A program made the translations under genes and the position numbers. The notes beneath the pieces were generated by a model. The model was given only the letters and a program-made list of their open reading frames with translations, did not search any database and was not told where the DNA came from. Shown in pieces: positions 25,280 to 33,245 of a DNA stretch of 47,064 nt. Every line of letters begins with the position of its first letter. Within the stretch, counting starts at the first letter, position 1. The stretch is taken from assembly GCA_023717605.1 (NCBI GenBank), contig JAMQPH010000183.1, forward strand, positions 1 through 47,064, written 5' to 3'. Source of the stretch: Pyrinomonadaceae bacterium (GTDB lineage Bacteria > Acidobacteriota > Blastocatellia > Pyrinomonadales > Pyrinomonadaceae).

Positions 25280-25794
25280 GTCCAAAGTCCAAAGTCCAAT
25301 GTCCAACGTCCGAATGTCAGCGTTCTGCGCAGGGGTTTAACTGTATTTGTTCCCGCGCAAATCTGACTGCTTTAAATACTTGATGACCCAGAAAGAAGTT
25401 GGCCCACCTCAACTGCCTTAGCTGAGAGGACCTCGAACTCCAATGCGGAAACGTACTGTTGATCTAGAGCCACGTATAGTTGAGCCCGTACTTCGCCGCA
25501 TGACCCCTTCGCTACACTAAGAAACTGCACGAACTCTTTATCTCCGCCACGCTCGAAGCCTTCGGCGATGTTAGAAAGTATCGAAACGGCCGCGCGGCGT
25601 ATCTGATCTTTCAACCCGACATCGCGAGCGAACTGCCCTGTCGTAGTGGTCTCGTAGAGCTCCTTTGTCAATTCGCGAGCTTTCTTCCAAGACTCTACAT
25701 CTTCGAACTTCTTAATCTTTGCCATTCTAACCTCCTGAATGGTAAGGAAACAGGTTAAGGCCGAGTAGACGTTGGACATTGGAATTTGGACGAC
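25280..25794. repeat. Heptamer inverted-repeat arms flanking a four-helix-bundle gene
   Basis: The left arm (25280-25311) is GTCCAAA, GTCCAAA, GTCCAAT, GTCCAAC, GTCC. The right arm (25768-25794) reads GTTGGAC, ATTGGAA, TTTGGAC, its complement. The arms are about 460 bases apart instead of the usual 25-85, and the whole four-helix-bundle gene lies between them. The right arm lies inside the 3' end of the lysA-like reading frame. Confidence 0.75.
25372..25725 (-). CDS. Four-helix-bundle protein (23S rRNA intervening-sequence protein family)
   Basis: A 117-residue all-helical protein. [52 protein letters not shown] and [14 protein letters not shown] are the signature of the S23/TIGR02436 four-helix-bundle family, first found encoded in insertions within 23S rRNA genes and also common as free genes. 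Molecular function is unknown. The start at ATG 25723-25725 has a perfect AGGAGG five bases upstream; the upstream open frame is repeat DNA. AGGAGG lies inside the last codons of the lysA-like gene, whose stop is one base before this ATG, so translation may be coupled. It is enclosed by inverted repeat arms. Confidence 0.92.
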   Translation of the reverse strand: MAKIKKFEDVESWKKARELTKELYETTTTGQFARDVGLKDQIRRAAVSILSNIAEGFERGGDKEFVQFLSVAKGSCGEVRAQLYVALDQQYVSALEFEVLSAKAVEVGQLLSGSSSI

Positions 25795-27235
25795 TTTCCC
25801 ACACGTCATTCGTTAGTAAGTCGTCGTAGGTATCTCGACGGCGTATTAGTTTCGCCGCTGCTTCGTCGTCAATCATCACAGCCGCCGGTAACGGCCGGCC
25901 GTTGTAATGAAACATCTGCGCCAGGGAGTAGGCGCCGCTGTTGAGCAGGGCCAGCACCTCGCCAGGCTGCACGTTGTTTGGTAGGAATCGATAATCAGGA
26001 AGTCTGCCGCCGCGTTCAATATCGAAATAGACGTCGCCGGAATCGCAGAGTGGCCCAGCGACTTTGTAACTGTCCTCATGGGGCTCGCCGGCGCTGGTAG
26101 CCGAAACCAGATGGTAGTACCACTTGTAATTGTTCATTGACAGCATCAGGTTGTAGCCGGCGTCGGTAAGGAGCCACACATCACCGGTTTCGGGCCGGCG
26201 CTTGATGTTGCGAACGGTGGTGAGAACGAGGCCCGCGTCTGCGATAACGCTACGACCGGGTTCCAGCAGAATCGTTACCGCATCCAGCAGATGCTCGGCG
26301 GCTGCGGCCCGGGCTGACTCGCGCGCCACTCGCAGCGCTTCACGCAGCACTGCCGAAGGCTCGAGGTTCGCACCCAGCATATCGCGCTCGTGTTCGGGAA
26401 GCTGATCTGCCTGAGAACGGTCGCGAAGGTAATTGACGGGGATCCCACCGCCGAGGTTGATATGTTCGAGCGTGTGACCTGTTTCGCGATGTATAGTCAG
26501 CAGATGTTCCCACATGCTGCGGAAGGCCTCCGCAAAAGGCTCCACGTCGGGAGTTTGCGATCCCACGTGGATATGGATCCCGCAGACGTGAATTAGTTCA
26601 GGATTCTGCAGGCCGCGACGAAAGGCATCGAGCACTTCCGAAGATGAAATGCCAAACTTCGACGTGAGTAGCGCCGTTTGCAGTCCCAGGTGCGAGCGCG
26701 TTCCGATCTCGGGGACCAGGCGCAGGGTTATGCGTACGGGCTTCACAGGCTCGGTCCGCTCCGCCGCTACCCTTCGTACCGATTGCTCCACCAGTCCAAT
26801 TTCATAGATCGAGTCGACGTTTATTGCATAAATCCCCGCGCGCACAGCTTCATCAAGCTCGTCGTCGCTCTTGCTGGTGCCGTTAAAAATGATCTGATCC
26901 GGGCGGAAACCCACCCGCAATGCCTTGAATAGTTCGCCTCCGCTGTTCACTTCGACGTCTATGCCGGATTCAAGAACGGTCCTAAGCACGGCCATATTTG
27001 AATTTGCCTTCGAGGCGTAGAAGAAGCGGATCGGACGTTCAACTGCCTGGGCGGCGAGTTTTAGTCTTTCCACATTCGAACGGATTCTGGGCGCGGAGAA
27101 GACGAAGAGTGGGGAACCGTATTCACTAACGAGTGACAGTGCATCGGCGCCGTTGATGGTCAAATGGCCGTTGGCAACCTCGAGGTAACCGGGAATAGTC
27201 CATGCCGGACTTACAGCAACTGCGTGAGACGACAT
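25727..27235 (-). CDS. lysA: Diaminopimelate decarboxylase-like PLP enzyme (fold III)
   Basis: A 502-residue PLP-dependent decarboxylase. The PLP lysine is in [10 protein letters not shown] (about 75), the glycine loop is [12 protein letters not shown], the carboxylate/phosphate site is [20 protein letters not shown] carries the active-site Cys of the neighbouring subunit, and [17 protein letters not shown] is the late family motif. These fit meso-DAP decarboxylase, last step of lysine synthesis, although a related carboxynorspermidine or D-ornithine enzyme is possible. It is about 70-80 residues longer than typical LysA. The family end is near [10 protein letters not shown]; the last 20 or so residues (RPNSNVQR and beyond) are encoded by a heptamer repeat, so the natural stop seems to have been lost. 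The ATG is at 27233-27235. Confidence 0.82.
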   Translation of the reverse strand: MSSHAVAVSPAWTIPGYLEVANGHLTINGADALSLVSEYGSPLFVFSAPRIRSNVERLKLAAQAVERPIRFFYASKANSNMAVLRTVLESGIDVEVNSGGELFKALRVGFRPDQIIFNGTSKSDDELDEAVRAGIYAINVDSIYEIGLVEQSVRRVAAERTEPVKPVRITLRLVPEIGTRSHLGLQTALLTSKFGISSSEVLDAFRRGLQNPELIHVCGIHIHVGSQTPDVEPFAEAFRSMWEHLLTIHRETGHTLEHINLGGGIPVNYLRDRSQADQLPEHERDMLGANLEPSAVLREALRVARESARAAAAEHLLDAVTILLEPGRSVIADAGLVLTTVRNIKRRPETGDVWLLTDAGYNLMLSMNNYKWYYHLVSATSAGEPHEDSYKVAGPLCDSGDVYFDIERGGRLPDYRFLPNNVQPGEVLALLNSGAYSLAQMFHYNGRPLPAAVMIDDEAAAKLIRRRDTYDDLLTNDVWESRPNSNVQRLLGLNLFPYHSGG

Positions 27236-27358
27236 TTAGTTAAGGCTCCAAAATAGACAAGGGTCAGAATCAATAAATTGCAGCGAAGATAAACTGGGGT
27301 TTGAGCAGCGTCAAGCAGATTACGATGTGACGGTGTCCCAATTAGTTGGACTTGCTGT

Positions 27359-27880
27359 TCAAACTGGGGTGCCGCTACGGTCAAGCTTCTTGATCACTTC
27401 GCGAATCTGCTTGTAATGCCGAAGCTCATGATAACCAACGAAAGAGATTGTCGCGGCCCCGTCGATCTCTCCCAGGAAGGGATGTTTGAATACTACTTGC
27501 TTGAGACGATTTCGGCCGTGGGTTGAACACAGTTCTTTGAGCCTGCTTCGGGCGGCGTCATAGTTTGCGATCACCTCGGCCCTGGCCGGCGGGCTAAGCG
27601 GATTAACACTTCTGGGCGCCTGCACCCGCAGCAGTCGAACCGCCACGATGGAAGTAGGAATGAGCCTCCTCAGCAAACCGATTTTTCTGGGCGGACCGGC
27701 CAGTTCCGTCTCAAGCTCTTTGATCACCCTCTCTTCAACCAAACATAGGTGATGCACTATCTGGGCAACACTCCACTCTTTGTCGGCCGGCCTTCGCGAG
27801 AACACCGAGTCCTCGATTGGGGTGATCGTATCCACCAGCTTTGAGTGGATTGAGTCTAACCGGCACAGGATTTTGTTCAT
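27359..27880 (-). CDS. DinB-family protein
   Basis: A 173-residue DinB-like four-helix protein. The first helix NKILCRLDSIHSKLVDTI is followed by RPADKEWSVAQIVHHLCLVEERVI, with the conserved Trp-Ser and metal-type His in VHHL. The last helix has GYHELRHYKQIREVIKK, with the second His pair (HELRH). DinB superfamily members are metal-binding and some are thiol-dependent transferases; the substrate here is unknown. ATG 27878-27880 is used; an ATG ten codons upstream lies in a palindrome and adds residues outside the fold. No strong ribosome binding site precedes either. Confidence 0.85.
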   Translation of the reverse strand: MNKILCRLDSIHSKLVDTITPIEDSVFSRRPADKEWSVAQIVHHLCLVEERVIKELETELAGPPRKIGLLRRLIPTSIVAVRLLRVQAPRSVNPLSPPARAEVIANYDAARSRLKELCSTHGRNRLKQVVFKHPFLGEIDGAATISFVGYHELRHYKQIREVIKKLDRSGTPV

Positions 27881-27902
27881 GGCAGAAAGAATCGGCCGCG
27901 AA

Positions 27903-27999
27903 CGTGGCATAGACTTCAGTCTGTGTGACCCGCTGAGTTGCCACGACGATTAGGTTGAATCAGGCTGAGTTGAGATCACAGACTAAAGTCTATGCCACG
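27903..27999. repeat. 23-bp inverted repeat (CACAGACT family)
   Basis: CGTGGCATAGACTTCAGTC then TGTG (27903-27925) pairs with 27977-27999 (CACAGACTAAAGTCTATGCC then ACG) with one mismatch, spacer about 51 bases. Each arm contains a smaller palindrome AGACTTcAGTCT. It lies between the TonB-domain gene and the DinB gene. The same core appears at 34864-34881. Confidence 0.85.
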
Positions 28000-28017
28000 T
28001 GTCCGCGGCCGCGGATA

Positions 28018-29061
28018 CTATTGGGCCACGAAATTGTACGTAATTACGCCAGTTACTTTTACTGCTTCACCCATCAGGAACGTGGCTGCAAACTTCGACT
28101 GCAATGCGGCGTTAACTGATACTTGATGCAGCAACGGGTGGCCGGAAACCGCCCGGGCCGCGATAACGTTGCCGTATTCATCAATCGTGACCTGTACCGC
28201 GACCGTGCCCGCGGCTCTGGCAGCGCGTGCCTCGGCGGGATAATCAGGCTTCGGCAAGATGATCGCTTTCCCATTTAAGACGCCACCCGAGATCGGCGCT
28301 TTCTTCCCAGGCTGTTCGGGCGTCGGGGCAGGCGTTTCCGTCTTTTTATCCGTTGGGGTTTCGGTTGATCCTTCCGCACCGCCAGCCGGAGTTTTCACGT
28401 CCGGCTTTTGGCCCTGGAAAGTCGGTCCCGGATCAACCTCCTCCTCTGCTTTGGTTTCTTTCTTTTGCGACGCAACGGTTGTTGGAGCTTCTATTACTTT
28501 GTCAGGAAGGAAGAATGAACTCAAAAAGCGATCGGTTAGCGCATCGTCTTTCTTGGTGTTGAGGACGACGGCTGCGTAGAAGCGTCTTCTCGTCGCGTAA
28601 ACATGCGCCGATCCCGAAAGGTCGCCGATGGTGAGTCGATATTCACGGCCGGCGTGGCCGTTCAAGGTCTTCGGGCCAACCAGCGTTAGCTTTGCGACTG
28701 CATCCTTCCCTCGGACCTTCTTCGGAAACCATTGTTTGAAAGCGTCAACATAGGAGTTAACGCGTTCCATTTCTGTATACATTGCTGGGTTTGCTTTTAT
28801 TCCGCTCATCGAAGATACGGCAAACACAGGACCCGTGGGATTGGTCCACAAGTAGATCCGAGCATTCAGGGTCATCTTGTGATACGGCTCCTTGCTCGCC
28901 TCGGCCGAGGAACTCTTGGGCATTTTAATGGCAAATTCTTCGCCTTCGGGTCGCAAAGTCTCCCACTCACCCAGAACACTTGTGTTTTGTGCCCGCGTGA
29001 CTGAGGGAAAGGCTGTTGCTGCTAACAAGAGGAACGAAGCTAAGGTGGCAATTGGCCGCAT
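28018..29061 (-). CDS. TonB C-terminal-domain protein with signal peptide
   Basis: A 347-residue exported protein. Signal peptide MRPIATLASFLLLAATAFP-SVTRAQ. The N-terminal domain (about 30-205) is unrecognised, with GEWETLRPEGEEFAIKMPKS and HAGREYRLTIGD. A Pro/Thr/Lys/Glu-rich spacer follows (about 205-260, ETPTDKKTETPAPTPEQPGKK). The C-terminal TonB domain is PDYPAEARAARAAGTVAVQVTIDEYGNVIAARAVSGHPLL. Unlike classic TonB it has a cleavable signal rather than a retained N-terminal anchor, so it is probably not an energy transducer with ExbBD and more likely a periplasmic protein using this fold. Start ATG 29059-29061 has AAAGGAGT upstream; an earlier ATG overlaps that site. Confidence 0.85.
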   Translation of the reverse strand: MRPIATLASFLLLAATAFPSVTRAQNTSVLGEWETLRPEGEEFAIKMPKSSSAEASKEPYHKMTLNARIYLWTNPTGPVFAVSSMSGIKANPAMYTEMERVNSYVDAFKQWFPKKVRGKDAVAKLTLVGPKTLNGHAGREYRLTIGDLSGSAHVYATRRRFYAAVVLNTKKDDALTDRFLSSFFLPDKVIEAPTTVASQKKETKAEEEVDPGPTFQGQKPDVKTPAGGAEGSTETPTDKKTETPAPTPEQPGKKAPISGGVLNGKAIILPKPDYPAEARAARAAGTVAVQVTIDEYGNVIAARAVSGHPLLHQVSVNAALQSKFAATFLMGEAVKVTGVITYNFVAQ

Positions 29062-29145
29062 GTCTGGTACTCCTTTCAAAATGGCGGGGAATCGGATCGC
29101 CGAACAAACCTGGGAACCGAAATATATCGCAGTAAGCGTGGAATC

Positions 29146-29526
29146 TTAAAGCTGTCCCAACATCTCCGCCGGATTCCAGTAAGCGTGCAGGGTCTGGATC
29201 TTCCCAGATTCGTTAACTTCGAAAATGTCGATACCTTCAAAGTGCACCTTGCGCCCCTGCTTACTGACGCCTCGGCCAGTCCATTTAACCGCGGCCCCAG
29301 TTCCCGCAACAAAGATCTGATCTTCAGTTAAGCCGACTTCCTTGAAGGCAGAGGTAATCGTCTGGAAAAACTCTCCGAGCTTCTCATGGCCCTTCGTAGG
29401 CAGGGCCCCAACTGGATCGTAGCTGACTGCATCTTCGGCGAAAGTATTCACCCATGCTTCCTGATCCATTTTTCGGGTGGCTTCAAAATAGGCTCGCACC
29501 GCTCTCGAAACGACTTCAGGGGACAT
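29146..29526 (-). CDS. NTF2-like (SnoaL-type) protein
   Basis: A 126-residue cone-fold protein. AVRAYFEATRKMDQEAWVNTFAEDAVSYDPVG at the start and VKWTGRGVSKQGRKVHFEGIDIFEVNESGKIQTLHAYWNPAEML at the end are typical of the SnoaL/NTF2-like superfamily (ring isomerases, small hydrolases or non-enzymatic binders). No specific catalytic set can be assigned. ATG 29524-29526 with AAGGA about eleven bases upstream. Single gene, same strand as its neighbours, no evident operon. Confidence 0.86.
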   Translation of the reverse strand: MSPEVVSRAVRAYFEATRKMDQEAWVNTFAEDAVSYDPVGALPTKGHEKLGEFFQTITSAFKEVGLTEDQIFVAGTGAAVKWTGRGVSKQGRKVHFEGIDIFEVNESGKIQTLHAYWNPAEMLGQL

Positions 29527-29689
29527 TCAGTTTTTTCCTTTCACTCAGAAAGAGATTGCCAGAGCTTCTAGAAACCGGGATTAGATCAATGAACTCTTCA
29601 ACTGGCCGAATCAAGGCTGGAACCCATTATGCCGTGTTTTCCAGACGTCATGGAAGCCGGATCGGGGTTCAGTTTGCCTTCGTAACTAT

Positions 29690-29850
29690 CTCATTCACAC
29701 CGGGGCTTTAGCCCGGTGTGAAAAGCGACCTTCGACATCCCGAAACCGTTTTAACGGTTTCCCTTTAAACACCCATTCGAAACCCTTGAAAGGGTTAGAG
29801 AAGTCACAGTCAAAGCTTTACCACCGGGCTAAAGCCGCGGTGTGAATGAG
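29690..29850. repeat. Large nested palindromic element
   Basis: Outer arms CTCATTCACACCGGGGCTTT (from 29690) and the complement ending at 29850 (AAAGCCGCGGTGTGAATGAG). The arms themselves contain CGGGGCTTTAGCCCGG-type palindromes. Two inner hairpins are visible: GAAACCGTTTTAACGGTTTC (29751-29770) and AACCCTTGAAAGGGTT. No reading frame fits. As RNA it would fold into a multi-branched structure. It lies between the NTF2-like gene and the terminator region of the TIGR03118/DUF4214 gene. Confidence 0.85.
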
Positions 29851-29974
29851 AATACGTGAGCTAGCGATCCTCAAGAGGAACGTATGGATGCGGATCGGGC
29901 GGCGCTCTGGTAGGGGAATCACTTTGCTCGGCTCCTGCATTCTGGGTCTCTGACGCTCTCCTTCACAAGAGAAA

Positions 29975-30017
29975 AGCCCGTCAGCACCAAGTTATTGATC
30001 CGAGGTGCTGACGGGCT
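29975..30017 (-). terminator. Rho-independent terminator of the TIGR03118/CHRD/DUF4214 gene
   Basis: AGCCCGTCAGCACC pairs perfectly with GGTGCTGACGGGCT around a 15-base loop. On the minus strand the stem is followed by TTTTCTCTT. It lies 29 bases after the stop codon. The long perfect stem and following T-rich stretch make it the strongest terminator in the window. Confidence 0.85.
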
Positions 30018-30045
30018 CTTAGTGACAGCATGTATCTGAAGTGGG

Positions 30046-32865
30046 TTAGTTTGGTCCGAACCTCTGTCTATACTCGCTGGCCGAAATAAACGCCTTAACC
30101 ATCTCGGCGTTGACAAAGTTGCCGCTGAAGGATTCCAGTTTGTTGCGCCAGAAGTTGAAGCCTGAAAGGTCGGCATCCCGCCGCAGATAGCCGGCATACT
30201 CCATGAATACGAAGGCTGTGTTGAGCTCGCGCTGCTTCAAGAATGCGGACTCGGCAACCTGCCGCAGCACTGTGGCGCGAGTTTCTGTCGTGCCATTCAG
30301 GCCCGCTACAAGTGAGTCGCGGAAGGCGGTCATCTCCGGGAAATGACCCCGGATCTCGCCGCCCCCAAATTGCGTCGTGTGGAAATTGATGTAGGCGCGA
30401 CCCTCCTTGAGGTTTGCCAGTTGCGCCGCCAGAGTTGTGTTGTTGCCCTCCGGAGCGTCCCACTTGCCGCTGATTGTGAAGCCTACTCCGCTGCTAAATG
30501 CAGCGCTTACCACATCATTGGGATTGTTATCGTTGAACGGGTTGCCAAAGAAACCCCAGACGACCGGCCCATTGGTGGTAGGCGTTACCGACGGACCCGC
30601 GTGGATGTGGGCGGCGGTCAGGTTGTCGTTTGCGTCTCCTGGCGTCTGCGTGCCGTCGAAGTCGATATTGTTAACCGTGGCGGTGAACGTCATGGCCGTC
30701 CCCGCAGTGTTGATGCTGAACGTGGCCGTACCGAAAGACGCCGCCCTGCGATCACCCCCGGACGTCGTTGGGTTCGCCGGCGGATTCTCCTGAGCGTTTG
30801 TCATGTTGACGATAAAGTTGCTGGGCGATAGCCCCGCACTTGCCAACAAGTTATCGACATATTGTTCGTTGGTCAGAGTCGCCGGATACTTGATGACGAA
30901 CTCAGGTCGCGTGACAAAGTCTGCAAAGAACGCCTGTGTGTTGGCTTCAAGTACCTCATCGGCCCCTGCCGCTCCGAAGCTGAAGTCCTTCTGTAGCGCC
31001 TGCGTATCGCGTTCAAACGTGCCATACAAAACGGGCACGGGTGCGCCCAGTCCGAAACTCGGGCCGAACGCGGCTCGGTGGGTTAGATACGCCTCCAAGC
31101 CGGTCTTCTGGAATTCGATAGAGAGGAAGAAAGCCGCGCTCACGTTGATGCGTTTGACTTCACGGCAAACAGCATCTGCTCCGCACGACTCGATCTCGTT
31201 TACCCAGAAGTTAAGACCAGCGGTGTCCGGTTGGCGGTTTAGGGTGTCGAGGTAGTGTTGGCGCACAAAGAAAGTCGAATCGTCAATCGGATTCGTCGTC
31301 GGTGCGACAGAATCGTTGTCGGTGATTCTAAGCTCGGCGACGCTTGGACTCCCCAATCCGACGCCCGCACCCGTTGGGTTCGAGATGGCAAGGTCGACTA
31401 TCTCGTCGCCCTCGACGAAGGCGTCGTTGACGATCAGGATGCGGATAGTCTTAGAAGTCTCGCCAGGATTAAAGCTGATCTTGCCGAGCGCTATTTCGTA
31501 GTCGCTCTTCTGCGAAGCATGGCTAGGCTGCGACTGGTCGAAGGTGTTGAAGTTGACTGTGGCGGGGCCCGAAGCGTCGCCCGCGCGCGTCACCGAAACA
31601 TCGATAAAGCCGGTTCCTTCACCAATGATAAATTCGTCCGTGGCAAATTGGATGAGCGAAGTGGCCGTAGCGGTCGTCGGTTTCAATGAGCCGAACAGTC
31701 CGTGCTCCTCTTCACCGATACCTGCAGAGAAGTATAGTGTGCCAGGGTCGCCGCCATTGACGCCGTTGCCGAATTGGAGGGCCCAAAGCTCATCGATGAC
31801 TATGCCGTTGCCCGCTTCGTTTTGAAGCGGGCCGAGGAAAGCGCCAGTCGTTGGGTTGAAGGCGTGGATGCTGGGATTACCTGAGCCGAAGTTGCCGATT
31901 AGTAGTGCGCTGCCAAAGATACCGAAGGTGGAAGGAGCGATGGTGACACCCCAGGGCGCGTTGAGCGGGCCATTGTTGATTCCGAAAGTCAGGTCGCGCA
32001 CGCCGTCGGTATTAAACCGGCGGACAAAGCCATTGCCGACTCCGTCTTCGGGTAAGCCGCCCGTGCCCACCTTGGCGTACATGACGTAAAGCGAGCCGCC
32101 GATATTCTGAATGTTGTAGGGATGGTAAACGTTTCCAGCCGTCGTAGGGATGGTCGGGTCAACGAAGCCTCCGGTCGTGGTCGTCAACGCGTAGGTTCCG
32201 TCGTAGACGTCGATATTTCCGTTCGCGAAGTCTGCGGCGTAGAGTCGATTTCCGCCGGAGTTACTGCCATTGGCGAGGCCCGTGTAGACGCGTCCGCCGT
32301 GGCTCGCCGCGATGACACCGGTAGTCGAGTTTGGTCCGGCGCTCGGGTTCCAGCCCACGATGTTGCCAGTAATCGATGCGAAGATGAAGGCCGCTGGACA
32401 GGACGCTACGGCACACGGTGTGAGGGCGAAGTCAGTCGTCGCGTTGCCGATTATTCCAGTTGGCAGCCCTTCTGGTATCGTGACTAACGACAAGCCGGGG
32501 TTCTTCACCAGCGGGCTCCCCGCGACGTCGCCTCGGTAAAGGCTTGAACTGCTCGTGCCGTTGTTAGCAACCCAGAAGGGGCTTGTACCTCGGAATGCGA
32601 TACCCCACGGGTTTATGAGCACCGGGTCCTGGACGGGCGCAAGGCCAGGGACGTCCGAGACGAAGTTTGTCTGTCGATAGGCCGAACCCGCTGGAATCAT
32701 TGGTATCAGCGGAGTGATCTGCGGATCCTGCGCCACTGTTGGCTTAGGCGCCAAGTGTGCGGACGATGGCGCGAAGCTCGGCAAACCGAGACCCACCGCC
32801 ATGAGAGTCAGCACCAGAATAATAAATTCTCTCCCGCTTCTCTTTAAATGAGGCGTTTGCAACAT
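30046..32865 (-). CDS. Secreted TIGR03118 / Calx-beta / DUF4214 protein with inserted CHRD domain
   Basis: A 939-residue exported protein. Order: signal segment (FIILVLTLMAVGLGLPSFA), a TIGR03118-type propeller domain (about 60-395; NFVSDVPGLAPVQDPVLINPWGIAF, LYAADFANGNIDVYDG, LWALQFGNGVNGGDPGTLYFSAGI), a Calx-beta domain (about 410-515; FIIGEGTGFIDVSVTRAGD, NDAFVEGDEIVDLAI), then DUF4214 (about 530-690; FVRQHYLDTLNRQPDTAG), interrupted by a CHRD domain (about 690-835; LTAAHIHAGP, AYINFHTTQFGGGEIRGHF), then the rest of DUF4214 (NAEMVKAFISASEYRQRFGP). Calx-beta binds calcium; CHRD occurs in chordin and bacterial surface proteins. AAGGAG lies upstream of the ATG at 32863-32865. A promoter, a long leader and a terminator are visible. 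Confidence 0.9.
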   Translation of the reverse strand: MLQTPHLKRSGREFIILVLTLMAVGLGLPSFAPSSAHLAPKPTVAQDPQITPLIPMIPAGSAYRQTNFVSDVPGLAPVQDPVLINPWGIAFRGTSPFWVANNGTSSSSLYRGDVAGSPLVKNPGLSLVTIPEGLPTGIIGNATTDFALTPCAVASCPAAFIFASITGNIVGWNPSAGPNSTTGVIAASHGGRVYTGLANGSNSGGNRLYAADFANGNIDVYDGTYALTTTTGGFVDPTIPTTAGNVYHPYNIQNIGGSLYVMYAKVGTGGLPEDGVGNGFVRRFNTDGVRDLTFGINNGPLNAPWGVTIAPSTFGIFGSALLIGNFGSGNPSIHAFNPTTGAFLGPLQNEAGNGIVIDELWALQFGNGVNGGDPGTLYFSAGIGEEEHGLFGSLKPTTATATSLIQFATDEFIIGEGTGFIDVSVTRAGDASGPATVNFNTFDQSQPSHASQKSDYEIALGKISFNPGETSKTIRILIVNDAFVEGDEIVDLAISNPTGAGVGLGSPSVAELRITDNDSVAPTTNPIDDSTFFVRQHYLDTLNRQPDTAGLNFWVNEIESCGADAVCREVKRINVSAAFFLSIEFQKTGLEAYLTHRAAFGPSFGLGAPVPVLYGTFERDTQALQKDFSFGAAGADEVLEANTQAFFADFVTRPEFVIKYPATLTNEQYVDNLLASAGLSPSNFIVNMTNAQENPPANPTTSGGDRRAASFGTATFSINTAGTAMTFTATVNNIDFDGTQTPGDANDNLTAAHIHAGPSVTPTTNGPVVWGFFGNPFNDNNPNDVVSAAFSSGVGFTISGKWDAPEGNNTTLAAQLANLKEGRAYINFHTTQFGGGEIRGHFPEMTAFRDSLVAGLNGTTETRATVLRQVAESAFLKQRELNTAFVFMEYAGYLRRDADLSGFNFWRNKLESFSGNFVNAEMVKAFISASEYRQRFGPN

Positions 32866-33090
32866 ACAAGTTCTCCTTGAACAAAGAAATGAAAGTTGTG
32901 GGGCTCGGATCTTTTACAGCTTACCGATCCGTCAAGCTTGAAATGCAAGCTCTAGGTGAAGTGACTACCGAAAGGGGGAGACTCACGCAGGGACCACCGA
33001 CATCCGACGCCAGCGACGGCGAGGAAAAAACGAATCTGGGGACAAGCAGACTCGCTAAAATTCGACCGAGGACTCTATCTCTGGTGATTC
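32866..33090 (-). other. Long 5' leader of the TIGR03118/CHRD/DUF4214 gene
   Basis: If the promoter at 33098-33126 is used, about 225 untranslated bases precede the start codon. A visible hairpin pairs CGGATC with GATCCG (within about 32906-32931). GAGCTTGCATTTCAAGCTT next to it forms a second one. I cannot match the leader to a known riboswitch class. Confidence 0.4.
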
Positions 33091-33097
33091 GGACAAG

Positions 33098-33126
33098 ACT
33101 CTATTCACGGAGGCGCAAACTGTCAA
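33098..33126 (-). promoter_or_regulatory. Sigma-70-type promoter
   Basis: On the minus strand, a perfect TTGACA (33121-33126), 17-base spacer and TAGAGT (33098-33103). It points at the gene starting at 32865. The -35 overlaps the base of a CAAGGTTT/AAACCTTG hairpin (33124-33159) that could end transcription from the acyl-CoA ligase gene upstream. Confidence 0.62.
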
Positions 33127-33245
33127 GGTTTTTTTGCGTACTCCGGCCCTAAAACCTTGACCATTTCGCCGCCCGGAGAGAAGCCGACAATCGGACTGTT
33201 AAGGATGGTGTGGGTGTCGCATGACTCTGACTTCCAGGCGAAGGG

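Noticed and set aside
28018-29061. Classical TonB energy transducer
   Set aside because: It has a cleavable signal peptide rather than a retained N-terminal anchor, and no exbB/exbD is nearby.
30343-30831. Arg/Val-rich plus-strand frames of 120-160 codons within 30.3-32.5 kb
   Set aside because: They are shadows of the 939-residue secreted protein, whose domains are continuous on the minus strand.
32866-33090. c-di-GMP riboswitch in the leader
   Set aside because: I looked for the conserved GEMM-type core and did not find it; only simple hairpins are visible.
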